64,000 nucleotides of DNA from Streptomyces sp. NBC_01351 (GCF_036237315.1 NZ_CP108356.1:4026501-4090500); one strand, 5' to 3'; positions 49,181 through 58,670 are shown, numbered from the stretch's first letter. Numbers and translations: made by a program. The notes: generated from the letters alone by a model not told the origin.

Positions 49181-49981
49181 GTGACCCACGCAACGCCGCA
49201 CCCCATCCAGGTCGTCGCCCACCGCGGCGCCTCGGAGGACGCCCCCGAGCACACCCTGGCCGCCTACCGCAGGGCCATCGAAGACGGCGCGGACGCCCTC
49301 GAATGCGACGTCCGGCTGACGGCCGACGGCCATCTGGTCCTGGTCCACGACCGCCGGGTCAACCGCACCTCCAACGGCCGCGGCGCGGTCTCCGCCCTGG
49401 AGCTCGCCGACCTCGCCGCCCTCGACTTCGGTTCCTGGAAGGACCGCGAGGAGTCCCCCGACTGGGACGCGGACCCGGAGCGCACCTCCGTCCTCACCCT
49501 CGAGCGGCTCCTGGAGCTGGTCTCCGACGCCGGCCGGCCGGTCCAGCTGGCGATCGAGACGAAGCACCCGACCCGCTGGGCCGGACAGGTGGAGGAGCGC
49601 CTCCTGTTCCTCCTCAAGCGCTTCGGCCTGGACTCCCCGCCCACCGAAGGACCCCACCCGGTCCGCGTCATGAGCTTCTCGGCGCGCTCCCTGCACCGGG
49701 TGAGGGCAGCCGCCCCGACGATCCCGACCGTGTATCTGATGCAGTTCATCTCGCCCCGGATGCGGGACGGGCGGCTGCCGGCCGGCGTCGGAATCGCCGG
49801 TCCGGGGATGCGGATCGTACGCAACCACCCCGGCTTCATCCGCAAGCTCCAGGGCGCGGGCCACTCCGTACACGTATGGACTGTGAACGATCCGGAAGAC
49901 GTTCAGCTCTGCGCTGATCTGGGTGTGGAAGCGATCATCACGAACAGACCTCGTCAGGTTCTGTCCCAACTGGGCCGCTGA
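49181..49981 (+). CDS. glycerophosphodiester phosphodiesterase
   Basis: 266 residues. GTG 49181 fits the conserved N-terminus; an ATG at 49173 leads to a stop within four codons. GDPD TIM-barrel signature: VVAHRGASEDAPEHTLAAYRRAIEDGADALECDVRLTADGHLVLVHDRRVNRTSNG contains the paired Arg, the metal Glu-Asp (E-x-D) and the general-base His. C-terminal VHVWTVNDPEDVQLCADLGVEAIITNRP completes the barrel. No signal peptide, so cytoplasmic. It releases sn-glycerol 3-phosphate from deacylated lipids. Divergent from htrA. Confidence 0.93.
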   Translation: MTHATPHPIQVVAHRGASEDAPEHTLAAYRRAIEDGADALECDVRLTADGHLVLVHDRRVNRTSNGRGAVSALELADLAALDFGSWKDREESPDWDADPERTSVLTLERLLELVSDAGRPVQLAIETKHPTRWAGQVEERLLFLLKRFGLDSPPTEGPHPVRVMSFSARSLHRVRAAAPTIPTVYLMQFISPRMRDGRLPAGVGIAGPGMRIVRNHPGFIRKLQGAGHSVHVWTVNDPEDVQLCADLGVEAIITNRPRQVLSQLGR

Positions 49982-50152
49982 CGTCCCCTTTTGCGCACCC
50001 ACCCCGCCCGCCCCTCCCGTAACAGGGTGTGCACCGGCGCATCCGCTCCGCATTCGTCCGGCGCGAATGCGTCAGAGGGCCCCGCTCCGGCGGTTTCCGG
50101 TCCAGGCCATTGGGGCATCCAGACCATGCGTGGGGCTAAGGAGGTTCCGGGG

Positions 50153-50668
50153 GTGGCGTTGGTGGTGGCACAAGAAGTGCCCACGTCGTCGTGCATGGAT
50201 GTACGCCATGGTCCTGCGGGCGTGGGCGAGGCGAGACACCGGATGCGTGAGCAATTGCGCATCAGCGGGGTGTCCGAATCGGTCGTGGACGATGCCGTAC
50301 TGATCCTTTCCGAACTGCTCAGCAACGCTTGCCGACACGGCAGGCCGCTGGGCGCGCGGGAAGTCGGGGACGGGGAGATACGCGCCGCATGGCGCTTTGA
50401 CACAGCGGGGCGACTGACGGTCGAGGTCACGGACGGGGGCGGGCCCACTCGCCCTGTTCCTGCCACGCCCTCGGTCACCGCGCGCGGTGGTCGGGGGCTG
50501 AACATCATCAGTGCCTTGGCCCAGGACTGGGGTGTCCGGGACGGAGCGGCGGGTGAGGTCACCGTGTGGGTGATCGTTGCCTGTGGGCCCCGGCACGAGG
50601 ATTTCGCTACGCGCGTTGCGCCCCCGGCGATCGATTTCAGTACCGCCTTCGACGATCTCGATCCCTGA
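50153..50668 (+). CDS. RsbW-like ATP-binding protein (anti-sigma kinase family)
   Basis: 171 residues from GTG 50153 with AAGGAGG eight bases upstream; earlier starts lack a ribosome site. HATPase_c domain of the GHKL anti-sigma type: [24 protein letters not shown] (N box), [16 protein letters not shown] (G1) and [20 protein letters not shown] (G2-like). No HisKA. Streptomyces has dozens of these; they phosphorylate STAS anti-anti-sigma proteins and bind sigma factors such as SigF. Partner not in the window. Confidence 0.85.
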   Translation: MALVVAQEVPTSSCMDVRHGPAGVGEARHRMREQLRISGVSESVVDDAVLILSELLSNACRHGRPLGAREVGDGEIRAAWRFDTAGRLTVEVTDGGGPTRPVPATPSVTARGGRGLNIISALAQDWGVRDGAAGEVTVWVIVACGPRHEDFATRVAPPAIDFSTAFDDLDP

Positions 50669-50888
50669 GGGCGACACACGACAACAGACACGCGGAACAG
50701 ACACACGGAACAGAGAAACAACCGAACACCGCTCAACGACAACTGGACGACGCGGGAAGAGACAAGCAGCCGTCCGGGAGCGCACGCCGACCGTGCTCCC
50801 GGCCGCACCCCACCGGTTCCGGCGGTACGAACGGCTAGGCTCGCGCCCAGACACGACGCCGTACCGCCGCAACCGGGAGACACCCACG

Positions 50889-51863
50889 ATGGCCAAGAAG
50901 CGCCCCGCAGCCAAGTCTGCAAAGCCGCAGCTCAACAACGGTGAAATCCCCGTGGTGGGCGCCCGCGAGCCCTGCCCCTGCGGATCCGGGCGCCGCTACA
51001 AGGCCTGCCACGGCGCAGCCGCCGCGCACGCCGTCACCGAGCACGTGCGGCGCCCCTTCGAGGGCCTGCCGGGCGAGTGCGACTGGGTCGCGCTGCGCGA
51101 ACTCGTGCCCGCGGCCACCGTGCCGCTGACCCTCAAGGGCGGTCTGCCCGAGGGAGTTCCCTCCGTCACGCTGGTGACCGTACTGCCCATGGCCTGGCCG
51201 GCCCTGCGCCGCGAGGACGGCTCGGTCCTGCTCGGCCTGCAGAACGAATCGTCCAGCGGGGACCTCGGCCGCGACCTGGCCGACACCCTGGAGCGTGCGC
51301 TCGTGGCGGACCCGGGTACTCCCGTGGCGGCCCGCCGGGTTCCCGCCGAGGGTCCGCGACTTCAGGATCTCCTGGACTCCGACGGCGGTTTCGAGCCGGT
51401 TGTCCACACCGGCTTCGAATTCTGGATTCCGGAATCGGAGAGCGCCCAGAACGCCTCTCCGGAGATCGCCGCCTCGCTGGAGCGCGCCAACGCGGCCGCC
51501 ATTCCCACCGTCAAGCTGACCGGTGTGGACGCGGCCTACTGGTGCGAGACCCCGGAGAAGAACCACCTGCGCTGGGTCATGCCGCACCCCGAGGAGAAGC
51601 TGCTCGACGCCCTCGCGCGGCTGCACGCGGCCGGTACCTCCTCGCTCGGCGAGGGCACGAAGCTCGTCGGTTCCTTCCGTGCGCACGGCCTGATGGTCCC
51701 CGTCTGGGACCTGCCCACCGGGGTCACGGCGGAGGACGTGGAGAAGCCCGCGGCAGAGCTGGCGGAGCGGCTGGCCGGAGCCCTGGCCACGGACGCCCCG
51801 CTGACCACGGAGGAGCGCCGGGCGCGCGGCGGGCTCACCAACCGCCAGGTGACCCTCAGCTGA
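50889..51863 (+). CDS. SEC-C motif protein, DUF5926 family
   Basis: 324 residues from ATG 50889. After a Lys/Ala-rich start there is a zinc-binding SEC-C motif ([17 protein letters not shown]), the element also found at the C-terminus of SecA. The remainder is a conserved actinobacterial domain of unknown function: [65 protein letters not shown] and the C-terminal [16 protein letters not shown] role near protein export has been proposed only by motif. Confidence 0.82.
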   Translation: MAKKRPAAKSAKPQLNNGEIPVVGAREPCPCGSGRRYKACHGAAAAHAVTEHVRRPFEGLPGECDWVALRELVPAATVPLTLKGGLPEGVPSVTLVTVLPMAWPALRREDGSVLLGLQNESSSGDLGRDLADTLERALVADPGTPVAARRVPAEGPRLQDLLDSDGGFEPVVHTGFEFWIPESESAQNASPEIAASLERANAAAIPTVKLTGVDAAYWCETPEKNHLRWVMPHPEEKLLDALARLHAAGTSSLGEGTKLVGSFRAHGLMVPVWDLPTGVTAEDVEKPAAELAERLAGALATDAPLTTEERRARGGLTNRQVTLS

Positions 51864-51867
51864 CACA

Positions 51868-51899
51868 TCACCGGTCCGCGACCCCTCGTGGACCGGTGA
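51868..51899 (+). terminator. terminator after the SEC-C gene
   Basis: TCACCGGTCC (51868-51877) with GGACCGGTGA (51890-51899), loop 12 nt, 5 bp past the stop. Confidence 0.7.
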
Positions 51900-51959
51900 C
51901 AGGTGTCACAACTCCCGCTAATCGTCTGCAAATCGGTGTCTGAATATCAGAGATCGAAT

Positions 51960-52034
51960 TTGCGAACAGGCGATCTCTTGTTACCGTTCTTGTAGCCCGG
52001 TCGCTGGTGCATCCCCCGTCGCCAGCGACCGGGC
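51960..52034 (+). ncRNA. candidate short hairpin RNA with own promoter
   Basis: A promoter-like TTGCGA (51960-51965)-N16-TACCGT (51982-51987) points to a start near 51994, directly at a perfect 13-bp stem GCCCGGTCGCTGG (51995-52007) with 52022-52034. The transcript would be little more than a stem-loop. Alternatively it is simply the second terminator between convergent genes. Confidence 0.3.
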
Positions 52035-52054
52035 CCTTCCATTTCAGGCGGGAC

Positions 52055-52699
52055 TCAACCGTCACCCGGCGCCGGTGAGTTGCTCCCGGACCGCAGCAGC
52101 AGCTCCCCTTCATCATCCGGAACTGCAAATTCCGCTACGGCCGAGTAGTTGTCCGGAACCCCCGCCGAGGCCTCCCTCGGCGTCTCGCACAGCCCCGGTT
52201 CGTCGCTCGCGCCGACCGCACATCGGATCTGCACGGTGCGGCCCGCCGGTCCCATCACCGTCAGCACGGCGTCCAACGCGTGACCGCTGGTGTTCCTGTA
52301 GTAGCTGCGACCCCACGTCTGCCCCTCGCCCACCAGGACGCAGGTCTGCGCCTCCACCCCGTGCGGCGAGGACACTTCGGGGCCGCAGCGCGCGTCCGTA
52401 CGCGGCGCGACGGCCGGGCCGGGCTGCCCAGCGGGGGTGTCGGCCGCCGAGCGCGGAGAACTCGTAGCGGATCCGGGAGAACCGGTAGTCCCCTGGGACC
52501 TATTGGACCCAGCAGACCCAGCAGACGCTTCCGTCCCGTGAGACCCGTTCGAGGAGTCGGAAAGACCCAGGGTCGAGAACAGGTCGCCGCCCTTTCCGTC
52601 ATCCTGAACGGCGAAATCCGGCCCGGCGATCGCTCCCGCGAGCGGGAGGGACAAGATGATCAGCACACCGGCGCCGATACCGATCAGGCGGAGATTCAT
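52055..52699 (-). CDS. secreted or membrane-anchored hypothetical protein
   Basis: 214 residues from ATG 52699. Signal/anchor segment LRLIGIGAGVLIILSLPLAGAIAG, then a Ser/Gly/Thr-rich linker (about 45-105) and a C-terminal domain of about 100 residues with cysteines ARCGPEVSS, QTCVLVGEG, IRCAVG and LCETPRE (two possible disulfides) and beta-sandwich-like pattern (AVLTVMGPAGRTVQI). Extracytoplasmic; function unknown. Confidence 0.7.
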   Translation of the reverse strand: MNLRLIGIGAGVLIILSLPLAGAIAGPDFAVQDDGKGGDLFSTLGLSDSSNGSHGTEASAGSAGSNRSQGTTGSPGSATSSPRSAADTPAGQPGPAVAPRTDARCGPEVSSPHGVEAQTCVLVGEGQTWGRSYYRNTSGHALDAVLTVMGPAGRTVQIRCAVGASDEPGLCETPREASAGVPDNYSAVAEFAVPDDEGELLLRSGSNSPAPGDG

Positions 52700-52789
52700 T
52701 CGCCGAAGATAGCGACGCGGGAATGGGGCCCGGAGAGCCCCGCGCCCAATTCCCTTGGAAACTCGTCCCTCTGGCACCCGTACGAGTGA

Positions 52790-53491
52790 TCAGTACGCGA
52801 GCCGGCTGCCGCCGCCGGGTGCGCCGCTGCTCGCCTCGACGAGCGCGTCCACGACCGCCTCGACGTCGGGCAGCCACAGCTCCTCATCCGGACCCGGCTC
52901 CCGCTCCCAGCGCACCTGGCCGCCACTGGACGCGGCCGATGGCGGCAGCAACAAGTAGCCGCCCTCGCCGTGGAAGCGCAGGGAGGAGGGCACGTGGTCC
53001 TTGGCGTAGAGGAGTTCGCCGAGCCGTTCCAGTGAATACGGCGCCACCAGCAGCGACCAGCGGGTCGGCGTGGCCACCACCGGCCCCAGCCGCAGGCCTT
53101 GCGCGTCCAGCCGTACGAGGGCACGCGCCGCGGCCCCGGCCGGCAGGCTCACCGCACAGGGGGCGGTCCCACCGGTGGCCAGGAGGACGGGAGCGGCGGG
53201 CCGCCGCGTCCACCACCAGGCCACCATCCGCGGGTCGGTGGTGGCCGCGAGCAGCCCGGGGTCGAAGGGGTGCGCGCCGGGAACGACGCAGTCGGGGTCG
53301 GGGCAGGCACAGCGCGAGCCGTCCGAGGCGGACCGGCCGACGCCGGGCAGGACGGGCCACTGCCGGACGGTGGCGCAGGTGAGCGCCGCGTCGAGGAGGG
53401 CCGGCGGGGCGTCGACCCGCCCAGGGGCGGGGCGCAGGGATCGAAAGCGGTCGCGGAGCCGCTGGAGACGCCTTCCGAGGATCTCGCGCAT
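52790..53491 (-). CDS. bifunctional DNA primase/polymerase-like protein (stand-alone)
   Basis: 233 residues from ATG 53491. Pattern of the Streptomyces Prim-Pol-like family: ALTCATVRQWPVLPGVG, a CACPDPDCVVPGAHPFDPGLLAATTDPRMVAWWWTRRPAAPVLLAT block, RFHGEGGYLLLPPSA and DVEAVVDALVEAS. The DxD of active primases is not visible (compare VDLDN in the element's Prim-Pol), so this chromosomal copy is probably catalytically degenerate and may be regulatory. Confidence 0.7.
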   Translation of the reverse strand: MREILGRRLQRLRDRFRSLRPAPGRVDAPPALLDAALTCATVRQWPVLPGVGRSASDGSRCACPDPDCVVPGAHPFDPGLLAATTDPRMVAWWWTRRPAAPVLLATGGTAPCAVSLPAGAAARALVRLDAQGLRLGPVVATPTRWSLLVAPYSLERLGELLYAKDHVPSSLRFHGEGGYLLLPPSAASSGGQVRWEREPGPDEELWLPDVEAVVDALVEASSGAPGGGSRLAY

Positions 53492-53994
53492 GAGCGCTCG
53501 TTCCTTTCCGTTGAACGCCGAGGGCCACATCACACCACGTAACCGGTGTCTCACCACACGTACACGTTTCGCGTCACTGTCCACCAGAAGCAGGTTCACA
53601 CGGTTCGTGCAGTCGTCTTACGGGTCCATCAAACGTCCGGCGGGCATGGAGCGCGACCCGCGCCGGTACCGAGACCGGCTGCCGCCGATAAGGACGGCGA
53701 CCCGCGCCGGGCGGTTCCAACTGGCCCCGGGCGCTACCGGTTACGTACCCGAACCCCCTGTCGGGTCCGTCCAGTCGATCGTAAAAACCGCTTGCTTCCA
53801 GCTTTTTCCGGCCAAGTTCTAGCCTTGGCCGGACCGTGAGTTGCCACCTCACGGACACCAGGATTCCCACCTGGGCAATGCTGGACATGGATCCGTGTGT
53901 GCGTGTAGATGTGGATTCCTTGATGGCGACGCAGCACGATCTGGGGGTTTGCGATGCTATATGGCGAATCGCACCAGGTGGAAAGGCGGACGCC
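53492..53994 (+). other. 503-bp region between divergent genes
   Basis: Contains the control regions of the Prim-Pol-like gene (minus) and the phosphatase gene (plus). A frame continuous with the phosphatase opens at 53836 but lacks a ribosome site. TGCTATATGGC at 53955-53965 matches 55510-55520 before the aminopeptidase gene and looks like a shared -10 region. Nothing else is supported. Confidence 0.5.
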
Positions 53995-55449
53995 ATGAGC
54001 GCCCCGCATCTGCCGAAAGTGGCTGGAATCGATCCAGCAGTTACCGCGTCACCGCACACTGCGGCGCCCACACCCGCGCGGACCACCCCCGCCCAGGCCA
54101 CCCCGGCCACCCCGGCCCCTCCGGCCGGCCCGGGCAGCCTCATCCAGGACCGGCTCGCAGGCATGGTCTCGGACCTCACCACCCTCCACGAGCTCACCGA
54201 GCGCCTCGCCCGCACCAGCGGCCTCGACGCCTCGCTCCACGAGTTCCTGCGCGCCGGAGCCTCCCTCGTGGGCGCCCGCCGCGGACTGGTCGTCCTGGAG
54301 CCCTCCGACGGACTCGGCCCGACCACCACGATCGGCCTCGGCCTCGGCCACGCGGACCTCGGCCACATCGAGACCGTGCCGCGCAGCGCGACCTCGTACG
54401 GACGCATCCTCGACGGCCTGCCCGACGCGCACGGCGGCTCCGAGGTGCTCCCGGAACCGGACGCACCCGCCGGCACCGGCGGTTTCGCCGCCCCCGTCGA
54501 CCCCCGCCACCGCGAGGTCGCCGCCCGCCTCGGCTACGCCGCCAGCTACGCGCTGCCGCTGACCGCAGAGGCCACCGGCCGGCTCGGCGCCGCCGTGTGG
54601 CTCTACGACGAGCAGGCCGAACCGAACGACCGCCAGCGCGACCTGGTCGGGCTCTACGTGCGGCACGCCGCGGAGCACCTGGCCAGGATGCTCGAGGTCG
54701 AGCGCTCCCGCTCCCGGCTGGCCACCATCGCCGAGGAGCTGCTGCCCAGCCGGCTGCCCCGAATCCCCGGGGTCCAGATCGCGGCCCGCCACCACACGGG
54801 GCCGCGCGGCGGAGGCGACTGGTACGACGCCCTGCCGCTGCCCGAGGGCGCCCTGGGACTGGCCGTCGGCTCCGTCACCGGCTCCGGGCCGAGCGCCGTC
54901 GCCGCCATGGGCCGGCTGCGCGCCTCGCTGCGGGCGTACGCCGTCATGGAAGGCGAGGATCCGGTCGCGGTCCTGTCCGACCTGGAACTGCTGCTGCGGC
55001 TGACCGAGCCCGCACGCTCCGCCACCGCGCTCTTCGCGTACTGCGAGCCCGCGGGGGGTCCCGGCGGCGAAGGACAGCGGACCAAGATCATCCTGGCCGG
55101 CGCCGGGCACACGCCGCCGCTCCTCATCGGCGAGCGCCGCACCGAGTACGTGGAGACCACGCTCTCCGCACCGCTGGGGATGCTGTCCTGCTGGGAGGCA
55201 CCGAGCGTGGACATCGAGCCGGCCGCCGGAGAAACGGTGCTGCTGTACACGGACGGGCTGCTGCGCCGCACCGGAGACCCGATGGACCGGGCCTACGCGC
55301 GGCTGCACGCGGCCGCCGCGGGGGTTCCCCGGAGCGCCCGGGAGGATCCGGGAGCGATCTGCGACCACATCCTGCGGACCGTACTGCCCGAAGGGGAGCC
55401 GGAGGACGCGCCCGAAGACGTCGTCCTGCTCGCCGCCCGGTTCGAGTGA
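53995..55449 (+). CDS. GAF-SpoIIE (PP2C-type) serine/threonine phosphatase
   Basis: 484 residues from ATG 53995 (GAAAGG eight bases upstream); an in-frame ATG at 53878 would precede the TATATG promoter-like site. Residues about 40-220: Pro-rich start and a GAF domain (ERLARTSGLDASLHEFLRAGASLVGARRGLVVLE). Residues about 245-484: SpoIIE-type PPM domain (PSRLPRIPGVQIAARHHTGPRGGGDWYDALPL, ILAGAGHTPPLLIG, VLLYTDGLLRR, EDAPEDVVLLAARF). The metal Asps (GDWYD, YTDG, EDVVLL) are present. RsbU-like enzymes dephosphorylate STAS anti-anti-sigma proteins, the counterpart of the RsbW-like ATPases nearby. Confidence 0.87.
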   Translation: MSAPHLPKVAGIDPAVTASPHTAAPTPARTTPAQATPATPAPPAGPGSLIQDRLAGMVSDLTTLHELTERLARTSGLDASLHEFLRAGASLVGARRGLVVLEPSDGLGPTTTIGLGLGHADLGHIETVPRSATSYGRILDGLPDAHGGSEVLPEPDAPAGTGGFAAPVDPRHREVAARLGYAASYALPLTAEATGRLGAAVWLYDEQAEPNDRQRDLVGLYVRHAAEHLARMLEVERSRSRLATIAEELLPSRLPRIPGVQIAARHHTGPRGGGDWYDALPLPEGALGLAVGSVTGSGPSAVAAMGRLRASLRAYAVMEGEDPVAVLSDLELLLRLTEPARSATALFAYCEPAGGPGGEGQRTKIILAGAGHTPPLLIGERRTEYVETTLSAPLGMLSCWEAPSVDIEPAAGETVLLYTDGLLRRTGDPMDRAYARLHAAAAGVPRSAREDPGAICDHILRTVLPEGEPEDAPEDVVLLAARFE

Positions 55450-55487
55450 TTCAGCGCGTGATGTAGCGGTTGCCCCTGTTGTGACTA

Positions 55488-55520
55488 TTGCGGCCATTTT
55501 GGCTGTTTGTGCTATATGGC
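55488..55520 (+). promoter_or_regulatory. probable pepP promoter
   Basis: TTGCGG (55488-55493)-N18-CTATAT, within the 11-mer TGCTATATGGC (55510-55520) that is shared with the phosphatase promoter region. Confidence 0.4.
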
Positions 55521-55606
55521 ACACGGCCTTCGGGGGCCGCCCGCTCACACATACGATGGACGAGGTCCACACCCAGGTCCGTGTCTGTCGTAGCTGAGGA
55601 GAAGAC

Positions 55607-57073
55607 GTGGCTGACGAGCTCACCCCGGAGACCCCGGAAGAAGAGCAGCCCAAGAAGACGCACAAGCAGCGCAAGAACGGTCTGTACCCGGGCGTCAGCG
55701 ACGAACTTGCCGAGAGCATGCGCACCGGCTGGGCCGACACCGAGCTGCACGGGCTGGAGCCCATCGCGCAGGCCGCACACACCGCCGCCCGCCGCGCCGC
55801 GCTGTCCGCCCGCTTCCCCGGCGATCGCCTCGTCGTCCCCGCGGGCCGCCTGAAGACCCGCTCGAACGACACCGAGTACCCCTTCCGCGCCTCGACCGAG
55901 TACGCGTACCTCACCGGCGACCAGACCGAGAACGGCGTCCTGGTCCTGGAGCCCACTGGGGAGACCGGGCACACCGCCACGATCTACCTGCTGCCGCGCT
56001 CCAACCGCGAGAACGGCGAGTTCTGGCTCTCCGGCCAGGGCGAGCTGTGGGTCGGCCGCCGCCACTCGCTCACCGAGGCCGAGCAGCTCCTGGGCATCCC
56101 GGCAAAGGACGTCCGCGAGCTCGCCGAAGCGCTCACCGAGGCCGAGGGCCCGGTTCGGGCCGTCCGCGGCCACGACTCCGTCATCGAGTCCGCCCTCACC
56201 GACAAGGTGACCAAGGAGCGCGACGAGGAGCTGCGCGTCTACCTCTCCGAGGCCCGCGCCGTGAAGGACGAGTTCGAGATCGGCGAACTGCAGAAGGCCG
56301 TCGACTCCACCGTCCGCGGCTTCGAGGACGTCGTGAAGGTCCTCGACAAGGCGGAGGCCACCTCCGAGCGCTACATCGAGGGCACCTTCTTCCTGCGCGC
56401 CCGCGTCGAGGGCAATGACGTCGGCTACGGCTCCATCTGCGCCGCCGGCCCGCACGCCTGCACCCTGCACTGGGTCCGAAACGACGGCGACGTCCGTTCC
56501 GGCGACCTGCTGCTGCTCGACGCCGGCGTCGAGACCCACTCCCTCTACACGGCCGACGTCACGCGCACGCTGCCGATCAACGGCACGTACACGGACATCC
56601 AGCGCAAGATCTACGACGCGGTCTACGAGTCCCAGGAAGCCGGCATCGCCGCCGTCAAGCCGGGTGCGAAGTTCCGCGACTTCCACGACGCCTCCCAGCA
56701 CGTACTGGCCGAGAAGCTCGTCGAGTGGGGCCTGCTGGAGGGCCCGGTCGAGCGCGTCCTGGAGCTCGGCCTGCAGCGCCGCTGGACCCTCCACGGCACC
56801 GGCCACATGCTCGGCATGGACGTCCACGACTGCGCGGCCGCGCGCACCGAGGCGTACGTCGACGGCACGCTGGAGCCGGGCATGTGCCTGACCGTCGAGC
56901 CCGGTCTGTACTTCCAGGCCGACGACCTGAGCGTGCCCGAGGAGTACCGCGGCATCGGCGTCCGGATCGAGGACGACATCCTCGTCACCGAGGACGGCAA
57001 CCGGAACCTGTCGGCCGGACTGCCCCGCACGTCGGTCGAGGTCGAGTCCTGGATGGCGCGCCTCAAGGGCTGA
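55607..57073 (+). CDS. pepP: Xaa-Pro aminopeptidase (aminopeptidase P)
   Basis: 488 residues from GTG 55607 with GAGGAGAA upstream. N-terminal AMP_N domain (about 60-200) and a pita-bread metallopeptidase domain with all five dinuclear-metal ligands: Asp in LLLLDAGVE (near 303), Asp in YTADVTR (near 315), His in LHGTGHMLGMDVHD (near 398), Glu in TVEPGLY (near 430) and Glu in RIEDDILVT (near 454). It removes N-terminal residues before proline. Cytoplasmic. The polar first 25 residues are specific to actinomycetes. Confidence 0.95.
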   Translation: MADELTPETPEEEQPKKTHKQRKNGLYPGVSDELAESMRTGWADTELHGLEPIAQAAHTAARRAALSARFPGDRLVVPAGRLKTRSNDTEYPFRASTEYAYLTGDQTENGVLVLEPTGETGHTATIYLLPRSNRENGEFWLSGQGELWVGRRHSLTEAEQLLGIPAKDVRELAEALTEAEGPVRAVRGHDSVIESALTDKVTKERDEELRVYLSEARAVKDEFEIGELQKAVDSTVRGFEDVVKVLDKAEATSERYIEGTFFLRARVEGNDVGYGSICAAGPHACTLHWVRNDGDVRSGDLLLLDAGVETHSLYTADVTRTLPINGTYTDIQRKIYDAVYESQEAGIAAVKPGAKFRDFHDASQHVLAEKLVEWGLLEGPVERVLELGLQRRWTLHGTGHMLGMDVHDCAAARTEAYVDGTLEPGMCLTVEPGLYFQADDLSVPEEYRGIGVRIEDDILVTEDGNRNLSAGLPRTSVEVESWMARLKG

Positions 57074-57094
57074 CGCTCAGGAGCCGACGCACTC

Positions 57095-57136
57095 CGCCGG
57101 TGGGCGGGATCCCGTACGGGGTCCCGCCCACCGGCG
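57095..57136. terminator. bidirectional terminator
   Basis: Perfect 15-bp stem 57095-57109 with 57122-57136 between the convergent pepP and RsbW-like genes. Confidence 0.8.
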
Positions 57137-57155
57137 CGTCGTACCCCGTCCGGGA

Positions 57156-57599
57156 TCAGGAAACCTTGAGCAGCGCGTCGTCCCGCCACTTCAGCATCTT
57201 GTCGAAGCTGACGACCGCCCCGCGGCCCGGCCGGTTGCGGAAGCGGACGTGATCCGCGAGCTCCGCGATCAAGTGCAGTCCCCGGCCGTTCTCGGCCAGG
57301 GACGGTCTGCGACGGGCCACCGTCGCGGCAGGGAAACCCGGCCCCGAATCGCTCACCTCGATGCGACAGCGGTCCCCGTCCAGATAGGCCGTGACGTGGT
57401 ACGCCTCGGTCTCGTGCGGGAGGTCGCCGTGCCCTCCGTGCTCCACCGCGTTCGCACACGCCTCGCTCAGGGCCACCGAGAGGTCGAAGGAGATGTCCGG
57501 GTCCACCCCCGCGGTCTCCATCGTCCCGAGCAGCAGTCGCCTGGCGAGCGGCACGCTCGCGGCTTCGCGCCTCAAGTGGAGAGACCACCAGATGCTCAT
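57156..57599 (-). CDS. RsbW/SpoIIAB-like ATP-binding protein
   Basis: 147 residues. GHKL ATPase: SFDLSVALSEACANAVEHGGHGDL (N box), CRIEVSDSGPGFPAAT (G1) and LAENGRGLHLIAELADHVRFRNRPGRGAVVSF (G2). N-terminal SLHLRREAASVPLARRLLLGTMETAGV is the usual start of this anti-sigma kinase family. Stand-alone gene; partner sigma or STAS protein unknown. Confidence 0.87.
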   Translation of the reverse strand: MSIWWSLHLRREAASVPLARRLLLGTMETAGVDPDISFDLSVALSEACANAVEHGGHGDLPHETEAYHVTAYLDGDRCRIEVSDSGPGFPAATVARRRPSLAENGRGLHLIAELADHVRFRNRPGRGAVVSFDKMLKWRDDALLKVS

Positions 57600-57821
57600 A
57601 CTGTTACCTATTGCCGCCCACGGGGGGTCATAAGCGCTTCGAGGGCGACCGAGCGCGCAATGCCCCCGTTCGGCCGATGGCGGCGCTCCCGGACAGCGGT
57701 GTATGCGGGCGGCCGGACCCCGGCACCGGTGCCCGTCTCAAGCCATCCCCAGAGCGGACTCAAGGGACCTTCCGGACCTGCCGTATGGAGGGCCTAAGCG
57801 CAGTGCGATGATGGCCCGGCC

Positions 57822-58670
57822 ATGACTGCCCCCCACGCGACGCACGCCGGAGCCTCCCTCCGGATGATCCGGGCCGCGGTGTTCACCGCGGTCTGTGTCG
57901 TGCTGTCCGGGGCCGGGCACGCCCTGGCGTCCTGCGCCACCGTGCCCTGGTGGTCGCTGTGCGCCGGCTTCGTCGCGGTCTTCGCCGTCGCGGCCCCGCT
58001 CGCGGGACGCCGGCGCGCACTGCCCGGCATCGCCGCCGGGCTCGCCGCCGGACAACTCGCCCTGCACACGCTGTTCGGCCTCGGCCAGCACAGCGCCGCG
58101 GCCGGGCAGGTACCGGCCGGCAACGCCGCACCCGACGACGGCTCGCTCGCGGCGCTCGCCGCCCGACTGGTGTGCGGGGGCAACTCCGTACCGCTCAGCC
58201 CCGCCGACGCCCGGCAGATCCTGGAGAGCGCCGGGCTGGACCCGGCCGCGCTCGCCGCCCAGGCCGGACAGGCCGGAGACCTCGCCGCGCAGGGCCACGG
58301 AGCGCACGCGCACCTGGCCCAAGCCGCCACCGGCGCCCCCGCGACCGGCCTGTTCAGTCCGGCCATGCTCATCGGCCACCTGCTGGCCGCGCTCGCCGCC
58401 GGGTGGCTGCTCGGGCGCGGCGACGCCGCACTGTTCCGACTCCTCGAACTGTCCCGGCTCTCGGCCGACGCCGGCCCGGTACGCCCGGTACGCCCGCTGC
58501 GCGCCGCGCTGGCCCTCGTACGGGCCCTCGGCGCCGGACTTCCGGATGCGCCCGCCCTTGCCCGGCAGACCCTGCGGACCGAAGCCGACCCCGCCGCCAC
58601 CGGCCGCGAGGCGCTCCAGCACACGGTGATCAGGCGCGGGCCGCCCACGGCGCTCGCCCTCGCAGCCTGA
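57822..58670 (+). CDS. integral membrane protein of the copper cluster
   Basis: 282 residues. Membrane helices at AAVFTAVCVVLSGAGHALASC, VPWWSLCAGFVAVFAVAAPLA, GIAAGLAAGQLALHTLFGLG and LIGHLLAALAAGWLLGRGDAALF. A His/Ala/Gly-rich loop (AGDLAAQGHGAHAHLAQAA) may bind metal. It lies 110 bp before ycnI-type gene and is the first of a run of extracytoplasmic copper genes, so it may take part in copper uptake. I do not recognise a named family. Confidence 0.72.
   Translation: MTAPHATHAGASLRMIRAAVFTAVCVVLSGAGHALASCATVPWWSLCAGFVAVFAVAAPLAGRRRALPGIAAGLAAGQLALHTLFGLGQHSAAAGQVPAGNAAPDDGSLAALAARLVCGGNSVPLSPADARQILESAGLDPAALAAQAGQAGDLAAQGHGAHAHLAQAATGAPATGLFSPAMLIGHLLAALAAGWLLGRGDAALFRLLELSRLSADAGPVRPVRPLRAALALVRALGAGLPDAPALARQTLRTEADPAATGREALQHTVIRRGPPTALALAA

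Noticed and set aside
53836..53994. N-terminal extension of the GAF-SpoIIE phosphatase
   Set aside because: No ribosome site, and a TATATG promoter-like element lies inside it; ATG 53995 has a good ribosome site. A start at 53878 remains possible.
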